In this document: in pieces, positions 59,230-64,000 of the stretch
Numbering within the stretch: the first letter of the stretch is position 1
How the letters are laid out: each line of letters begins with the position of its first letter
NCBI GenBank assembly: GCA_945883495.1
Contig: CAMCXS010000009.1
Coordinates: 35,238 to 99,237 of the forward strand
Length of the DNA stretch: 64,000 nucleotides
DNA from: Akkermansia muciniphila
Lineage (GTDB): Bacteria; Verrucomicrobiota; Verrucomicrobiia; Verrucomicrobiales; DEV007
Direction of reading: 5' to 3'
The notes under the pieces: generated by a model
What the model was told of the DNA's origin: nothing
Seen by the model: the letters and a program-made list of their open reading frames with translations, nothing else
Databases searched by the model: none
Translations under genes and position numbers: made by a program

Positions 59230-60441
59230 ATGCAGGAAATGGACACGCTTCGGGCGAAGCAAGCGAGAGCGCGGACCCGCTTGGGGATTGCCACGTGGCT
59301 GGTGGGCGCCTCTTTGGCTTCGGGACTCGGGATTTCCTGCCGTCCGAGGCTGATTCATACCGCTGAGGCGACAGGCGTCGTCGAAGCCGTCGAACTCGAA
59401 GCTGCCGCTTCCGATGTGACCGAGCCCAGCCTGGACGCAGAACTGGCGTCGACTGCCGACGGTTCCGTCGAAGCATCGTCGCAACCCGAAGCGAGCGTGA
59501 GCCCACCAACCGGAGAGCCGGCGGAGTTCACGATTCAAGAATCAACACCCGTTCCTGTTGATGAAGGTGCCAGCACGGCGGACGCGGTCGGTCGTGGGCT
59601 GCTGTCCGTGCGCGGCCTCCCGGACGTTGGCGAACCGGAGCCGACCGTGGGTACCATGGGCGCTGGAGTTTGGGTCGAGCCAACGCCGCTTGCGCCGTCG
59701 TCGCCGGATACGATGCAACCTCCGCCAATTGGATTGGTGGAACACGAAGTCCAACCGGGCGAGACGCTGTTCAGGATTGGCCGGACGCATGGGGTCTCTG
59801 CGGAATGGATTGTCCGGGAAAATCAGATCTCTGATCCCACGCGCATTCGTCCCGGGCAACGACTGCGGATCCCGAAGGAGCCTGGAGACGGGTGGAGGAG
59901 GGTATCCTCAAATCCCGACCGAGCGGCTGAAGGGGCGGGATCGGGTTCTGCCCGGGTGAAGACCTTCGTGGAAGAGCCACGAGGGCCTGACCGGGCTCCG
60001 ATGGAAAATGATCCGGGAGCGCCGGTTGAATTTGATTGGGACGGTCCGGCGGTTCAGTCCCGCTCTACGCCTCAATCTCGGGTCGTCGAAAACCAGCGGC
60101 CGATCCAGACCCAGATCCAGACCCAGACCCAAATTCAAAGCCCGGCGCCGAGCCAAAGCCAAAACCAAAGCCAGTCCCGGAAAGAGCGTTTTCCAATCCG
60201 GCTCACTCCGGTCTCTTCTCCCGTGATCTTGCCGCCAGAGCACCGTGGAGCCACGGAGGCGGGTGCCTTTTGCCGGATTCGCTACACCGTACAACCGGCC
60301 GATACCCTCGCCTCCATTGCCCAGGCGCACGGCACCACGGAAGAGGAAGTGGTGCGCTGGAATGGAGGCTATGAGGTTCATCCAGGCCAAATCTTGATCC
60401 TTCCGGTTGCATCGTGGATCGCTGGCAACGAACGCGATTGA
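59230..60441 (+). CDS. Two-LysM peptidoglycan-binding protein
   Basis: A 403-residue protein. The N-terminus has a basic stretch and a hydrophobic segment ending SGLGISC, which could be a lipobox or a signal anchor. LysM 1 is at ~173-220 (VEHEVQPGETLFRIGRTHGV) and LysM 2 at ~350-395 (YTVQPADTLASIAQAHGTTE). The link between them is low-complexity and includes a Gln/Thr/Ser stretch. LysM domains bind GlcNAc in peptidoglycan or chitin. There is no enzymatic domain. The ATG at 59230 or 59239 is the start. Confidence 0.85.
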   Translation: MQEMDTLRAKQARARTRLGIATWLVGASLASGLGISCRPRLIHTAEATGVVEAVELEAAASDVTEPSLDAELASTADGSVEASSQPEASVSPPTGEPAEFTIQESTPVPVDEGASTADAVGRGLLSVRGLPDVGEPEPTVGTMGAGVWVEPTPLAPSSPDTMQPPPIGLVEHEVQPGETLFRIGRTHGVSAEWIVRENQISDPTRIRPGQRLRIPKEPGDGWRRVSSNPDRAAEGAGSGSARVKTFVEEPRGPDRAPMENDPGAPVEFDWDGPAVQSRSTPQSRVVENQRPIQTQIQTQTQIQSPAPSQSQNQSQSRKERFPIRLTPVSSPVILPPEHRGATEAGAFCRIRYTVQPADTLASIAQAHGTTEEEVVRWNGGYEVHPGQILILPVASWIAGNERD

Positions 60442-60465
60442 AGCCTTGGATTCCTGATGAAGCTG

Positions 60466-60496
60466 AATGGCGGAACGCGATTCTCCGCTCATTTTT
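60466..60496 (+). terminator. Rho-independent terminator after the LysM gene
   Basis: AATGGCGGA (60466-60474) pairs with TCCGC-T-CATT (60484-60493) with one bulged T, and the T run ends at 60496. It lies about 25 bases after the LysM gene stop and separates it from the AraC regulator. Confidence 0.55.
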
Positions 60497-60548
60497 GCTT
60501 GAGATTGGGCAATGAAAAGCCCCTGCACGCCGCTGAAACCTGTGGCTG

Positions 60549-61625
60549 ATGGGGAAACTTAAGTTAGGGTGCGACGTGAAAACGTCGTCGGTCAGCGTCA
60601 CGCTCACACGGAACGTGGTCCGCTATGCGGCAGTGAGGGGCGTTGAGGATCGCGTTTTGTGCACGGCGGCCGGGATCGCTCCGGCGTTGCTCTCTTGCCC
60701 GGATGAGAAGATCAGCGGCGAGCAGTCGCGTCGGCTCTGGGATGAGGCGGTGCGCTTGACCGGGGACGCCAATTTCGGCCTTCATCTCGGCTTGCTGAGC
60801 CGTCCGACGAACCTTGGGTTGGTCGGATTTGCCATGTTGAGCGCACCGGACTTTGGAAGTGCCCTCGAACGGCTCATCCGCTATACCAACCTCTTGACCG
60901 ACGGCGTCCACGGCAGGCTCTTCAGGGAGCGGGGCTTCGCCTGCTTCGAGATCGCGCCAACGTCGGGAATGCGGAACTTTCTGTTGGAAACGCCTCGGCA
61001 GCAGATCGAATGCTCGATGGCGTCGATTGTCACCGTGGCGGAGGCGCTGACCAACCGGCGCTTGCCCGTCAGCGGGGTGACGTTTCGCCATCCGGCTCCG
61101 TCCGAATTGTCGGAGCACCGGCGAGTGTTCCGCGGAGAAGTGCGGTTCGGAGCCAAGCACAACCGGCTGCGCTTCGACGCGGAGGCCTTGGCCTGGCCGC
61201 TGGTGGATGCGAATCCCCAATTGCTAGGGGTTTTCGATCTGCGGGCCGGCGAGGCGCTCCGGGAGTCCGAAGGGGAGGTGACTTGGTCCGAAAAGACGCG
61301 CCGAACCGTGGTGGAGTTGTTGACGGGGGCTTCTCCTGGCCTGGACCAAGCGGCGGCCCGTTTGGGGGTGGGCGCGAGGCAGCTCCAGCGGTTGTTGGCG
61401 GCTGAGGGATCGAGCTACCGGCAGGTTTTGGATTCCGCCCGGGGGGAATTGGCTCGGGCACATCTGGAACGGGGAGACCTCAGCTTAGGCGAGATCTCTT
61501 ACCTTCTCGGATTTGGCGAGCCTTCGGCGTTTCACCGGGCGTTCAAACGCTGGACCGGCTCGACCCCGCGAAGGCTTCGGCAATCGGCCCCGCCGTCGGA
61601 CGTGGATGCCGGCGGAGGAGGGTGA
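60549..61625 (+). CDS. AraC-family transcriptional regulator (OruR/ArgR-like type)
   Basis: A 358-residue regulator. The first ~215 residues fit the Arabinose_bd-type N-terminal domain seen in OruR-like AraC proteins (ISGEQSRRLWDEAVRLTGDA, NFGLHLGLLSRPTNLGLVGF). The C-terminal ~90 residues are the AraC double helix-turn-helix: AAARLGVGARQLQRLLAAEG, then LGEISYLLGFGEPSAFHRAF and KRWTGSTPRRLR. The 3' end overlaps the convergent membrane gene by 83 bases. It may control the membrane protein and cupin genes downstream. Effector unknown. Confidence 0.9.
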   Translation: MGKLKLGCDVKTSSVSVTLTRNVVRYAAVRGVEDRVLCTAAGIAPALLSCPDEKISGEQSRRLWDEAVRLTGDANFGLHLGLLSRPTNLGLVGFAMLSAPDFGSALERLIRYTNLLTDGVHGRLFRERGFACFEIAPTSGMRNFLLETPRQQIECSMASIVTVAEALTNRRLPVSGVTFRHPAPSELSEHRRVFRGEVRFGAKHNRLRFDAEALAWPLVDANPQLLGVFDLRAGEALRESEGEVTWSEKTRRTVVELLTGASPGLDQAAARLGVGARQLQRLLAAEGSSYRQVLDSARGELARAHLERGDLSLGEISYLLGFGEPSAFHRAFKRWTGSTPRRLRQSAPPSDVDAGGGG

Positions 61626-62310
61626 TGCCGGTGACGATCATCCAGATGGAAAGCACGATGAAGCCGGCCGGGGTCAGGAACGCGAGAAACCCTGGATCGA
61701 AGGGGATGACCGTCGCAAACCCTTCCGAAAGTCCAAGGGTGATGAGCAGGGCGGCAACCAAAGCGAGCCCAAATTGCCAGCGCGGAATCCACCCGGCGCC
61801 GGCCAGCGCTCGCGCTTCAAGAACGGTCCAGACGGCGGTTGCCAATTGGCCGAGATGCTCGCCGATCGCCACGCCCCCGAACCGGTGAATCGTGTCGAAG
61901 ATGAGGGCGATCGCCTCGCGAGTAGCGGCGGATGTCTCCGGGGAATGCCAGGCGGAGGATAAGGCGGGGACGACGAAGACCCAGCGCAACAGTCCGACCG
62001 CCTGGAGAATCCCCGCTAGCGTGCCGGCGAGCATCGCGGCCATGCCCGGATTGCGTTGCGTGTGGAGGGATGCAACAAGCCACGAAACCGGGAGCAGGGC
62101 CAGAGCGGCGAGGGCGAAGGCATACCAGGTGAAGATCAGCGCCGCGCCGCCCTCGGCAAAGCGATCGAGGATGTCTCCAGTGGGAAATCGCAGAATTTGT
62201 GGATAGGAGAAGGTGGCGGAAAGGATGCCGAACGGGATGTTGAGAAAGACCCCTAGAAAAATCAGCGCTCCTCCAGCTGCGCGAGGGTTTGCAACGGGCT
62301 GCTCGTTCAT
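61543..62310 (-). CDS. DUF4386-like membrane protein
   Basis: A 255-residue protein with about six hydrophobic segments, beginning GGALIFLGVFLNIPFGILSA. The pattern resembles DUF4386 membrane proteins, including RWVFVVPALSSAWHSPETSA in the middle. Its ATG overlaps the stop of the cupin gene by four bases, so the two are coupled, and its 3' end runs 83 bases into the AraC gene. Function unknown. Confidence 0.75.
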   Translation of the reverse strand: MNEQPVANPRAAGGALIFLGVFLNIPFGILSATFSYPQILRFPTGDILDRFAEGGAALIFTWYAFALAALALLPVSWLVASLHTQRNPGMAAMLAGTLAGILQAVGLLRWVFVVPALSSAWHSPETSAATREAIALIFDTIHRFGGVAIGEHLGQLATAVWTVLEARALAGAGWIPRWQFGLALVAALLITLGLSEGFATVIPFDPGFLAFLTPAGFIVLSIWMIVTGITLLRRHPRPTAGPIAEAFAGSSRSSV

Positions 62311-62849
62311 GATGTCTGTTGGGCAAGTTGGTGAATGTGTGCTTCGGCCCCGCTGAGGCGTGCGAGGCCCACGAGGGCGGTGCGCAGCAGGTGCTGGAGT
62401 CCGCCAGGGAGCCCGGGCACGTTGAAGTCCGCGAGATGGATCATGACCACGGCTTCGAGGAGGCTTTTGGGCATCCCGGAGGGGGAGGCGAGGCCCTGGA
62501 TGGCCAGCTGGTAGTGGGCCCGCATGAATACCTCAAAGTCCGCCCCTGGACTCACGGTGCAGAGAAACTCGACAGGCTCTGGACCGGGGTTCCAAAAGCG
62601 ATGCAGGGCCGGGGGCGTCACGGTAATCGATTGTCCCGCCGTCAGGTGAATGGGCATGGAGGGATCCCCGTGGATCATGGCGAGCGTTCCGCTCTGAACG
62701 GCAAAGGTTTCCGTGATGCCACGATGAAAGTGCAACGGCGAGCCGGTCGAGGCGGGCGGCAAGGTGAAGGCGAACTCGACAAGATCTCCAGAGCTCCGCA
62801 GGATCCGCATGGCATCCCCAGTGACCGGGTTGAGAATTTGGCCGTTCAT
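62307..62849 (-). CDS. Cupin-domain protein
   Basis: A 180-residue protein. The cupin barrel (~30-110) has STGSPLHFHRGITETFAVQS, GTLAMIHGD (motif 1, metal ligands His-His-Glu) and PPALHRFWNPGPEPVEFL (motif 2, His). The C-terminal ~65 residues are helical. The ATG at 62849 gives a normal cupin start. It precedes the DUF4386-like gene in an overlapping pair. Such cupins may bind small polar ligands or act as oxidases; no more can be said. Confidence 0.85.
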   Translation of the reverse strand: MNGQILNPVTGDAMRILRSSGDLVEFAFTLPPASTGSPLHFHRGITETFAVQSGTLAMIHGDPSMPIHLTAGQSITVTPPALHRFWNPGPEPVEFLCTVSPGADFEVFMRAHYQLAIQGLASPSGMPKSLLEAVVMIHLADFNVPGLPGGLQHLLRTALVGLARLSGAEAHIHQLAQQTS

Positions 62850-63177
62850 GCTCCGGTGAAGGTTTGAGATTTTTGGGTCGTGCTCACCTGGTGACCGATC
62901 ACTGGAGGACGATATCGGGGAATTCACCCCGGCAAAGTGACCAGACACGACGAAGTCTTGACCCGTTGCGACAGGCGAACCGCAGCTCGGGGCTTGAATG
63001 GTGGGCGGGCCGCACTGGAACCGGGGGCTATGCGCAGTCCTTCCCGATGTTCTCTGACGCCAGCGCGGAGGAGTGAGGGAGGGCGGTGCGATCGCGCGCG
63101 GCGCTTGGGCGGACGGCGACGAACCTGAGAAGGAAAATGCGGCGCTTGGGGGAGCAAGCGCCTGAACCACCCGGAAC
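62850..63177. other. Intergenic region between rbfA-like and cupin genes
   Basis: A GC-rich stretch of 328 bases without a supported gene. It contains the terminator described at 63135-63162. The AT-richer part near 62850-62880 and 62920-62960 may hold the cupin promoter, but no clear -35/-10 pair stands out. Confidence 0.4.
63135..63162 (-). terminator. Rho-independent terminator of the rbfA-like gene
   Basis: GGCGCTTG (63155-63162 on the minus strand) with a six-base loop and perfect CAAGCGCC (63141-63148), followed by GCATTTTCCTTCT. It begins 16 bases after the stop codon. Confidence 0.6.
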
Positions 63178-63579
63178 CTACTCGGCGGACGGAACCACTT
63201 GGAAGCGAAGCTGCGGCACTTTTTTGCGCCGGATGGCTTCGGCGACGGCCATGCGCAACACCGCGGCAGAGCCGGCGAGTCCTTCTTCTGCTTGCTTCAG
63301 CCGTTCGGGCGTGGCGTGACGCAGACCAAAGGTCACCACGAGGTTCGCCCCCGCCGGATCGACCCAACAAGCGGTGAAGTCGTCGAAGATCGGATCGCCA
63401 CAATCACAAAGGATGGCGGCGTCGATCGCATGACGGGCTTGCTTGCAGAGCTGAAAGGCGTGGTAGTTCGGTTTGCCGCGATGGCGGCTGCCCTGACCCG
63501 CATGGCGCGAGGCAAGGTGAGGGGGAACGCCGTCGTCCTCAGGATCGAGAGGGCGTCCGTGATGCGAAGATGAATGCAA
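63178..63579 (-). CDS. RbfA-like ribosome-binding factor
   Basis: Up to 133 residues. The part from about residue 40 matches the RbfA fold: an opening helix LCKQARHAIDAAIL, VTFGLRHATPERLKQAEEGL, then AVLRMAVAEAIRRKKVPQLR and FQVVP, the usual last helix-strand with R-x-x-P-x-L-x-F. RbfA aids 30S maturation. C-D-C-G-D-P takes the place of the usual strand D-P-R-L. The open frame starts at a TTG with a His-rich leader of poor character, so the true start may lie further in. It does not sit next to infB or truB as rbfA often does. Confidence 0.6.
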   Translation of the reverse strand: MHSSSHHGRPLDPEDDGVPPHLASRHAGQGSRHRGKPNYHAFQLCKQARHAIDAAILCDCGDPIFDDFTACWVDPAGANLVVTFGLRHATPERLKQAEEGLAGSAAVLRMAVAEAIRRKKVPQLRFQVVPSAE

Positions 63580-64000
63580 AGGTGTGATTCACAAAGGCTG
63601 ACGAGAAAGACAATGGCCGTGCTTCCGGAACATACCAGAAAGCGCGGCTCCGCAGTGGAGTCAGGGCGGCAAGTCAAGCCGGAGACCGAATGTCGAGTCC
63701 CAATCGAAGCGGCTCAATCAAGCCGGTGGGACATGCGGACGGTCAACTCGCTTGGCCAGCCGCGCGGGGCACACCAAGGAGTGCGTAGGCAGAGAACGGG
63801 TGCTGGAGCGGATGAGTCATCATGGCGTCCTCCCGGTTCGGTTCGACACCAAAATGATAGACGCGAGATGGGACGGCGCAAGCGCTTTTGGCGGCGCGCT
63901 TGTGGGATGGCGGCGAACGTCTGAGGGCGGCTTGCCCCTGCACGGGCGCGGATCCGCGCGTGTTGAGTTGCCATTCGCACCGGGAGAAATCACACGCGCT
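63580..64000. other. Right-edge region without a supported gene
   Basis: About 420 bases with only short, Arg-rich open frames on both strands. I see no conserved protein, RNA gene or repeat. The window may cut a gene that continues beyond 64000, but no such gene end is recognisable. Confidence 0.4.

Noticed and set aside
1..64000. tRNA or rRNA genes
   Set aside because: I looked for T-loop-like GGTTCGA motifs with matching acceptor stems and for rRNA-like sequence on both strands and found none that fold convincingly.

Overview
The window is a GC-rich bacterial chromosome segment. Its gene content points to Verrucomicrobiota or a close PVC relative: a paired DUF1549/DUF1501 module, a secreted sulfatase beside a GH71/99-like hydrolase, formylglycine-generating-enzyme-like (FGE-like) proteins, a Prc protease of the verrucomicrobial/proteobacterial type, and many genes without a Shine-Dalgarno sequence. 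No rRNA, tRNA, CRISPR array, integrase or complete insertion sequence was seen. All assignments come from reading protein motifs, not from database searches.

Layout. Bases 1-2650 are a decayed stretch: a broken CYTH-like gene, an intact LuxR-type regulator, an IS66 TnpA-like fragment and another orphan gene end. Bases 2.65-13.7 kb form an accessory island. Each edge carries one copy of the same ~31-bp sequence, in inverted orientation. The island encodes a membrane patatin-like protein, a two-domain NUDIX protein, an FGE-like protein, a large LRR-Roc/COR-TIR protein, a second FGE-like protein, an unknown small protein, and a ribosomal protein S9 domain fused to an unrecognised N-terminal domain. 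This looks like an immunity or conflict cassette. The proposal is that the TIR protein is sensor and effector, the FGE-like pair are accessory recognition modules, NUDIX handles nucleotide products, patatin attacks lipids, and the S9 fusion acts at the ribosome. All of these roles are inferred. A 14-unit 21-bp minisatellite follows.

Bases 13.8-31.7 kb are mostly housekeeping: a metzincin protease, CutA, a soluble histidine kinase, a glycosyltransferase, leuC-VOC-leuD, a Pro/Ala-rich lipoprotein, a transporter operon downstream of the Prc protease, and the prs-rplY-pth-rpsF-ssb operon. Bases 31.8-45.2 kb hold the GH71/99-sulfatase pair, birA-nadC, a class A PBP, a sugar isomerase operon and the DUF1549/DUF1501 pair. 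Bases 45.2-49.4 kb are a copper operon (multicopper oxidase, a double SCO protein, an HMA protein and an unknown secreted protein). leuA follows, far from leuCD. Bases 52-59 kb are a secreted esterase, TonB receptor and CBM9 region suited to plant- or algal-polymer use. The right end has a LysM protein, an AraC regulator, a DUF4386-like membrane protein, a cupin and an RbfA-like protein.
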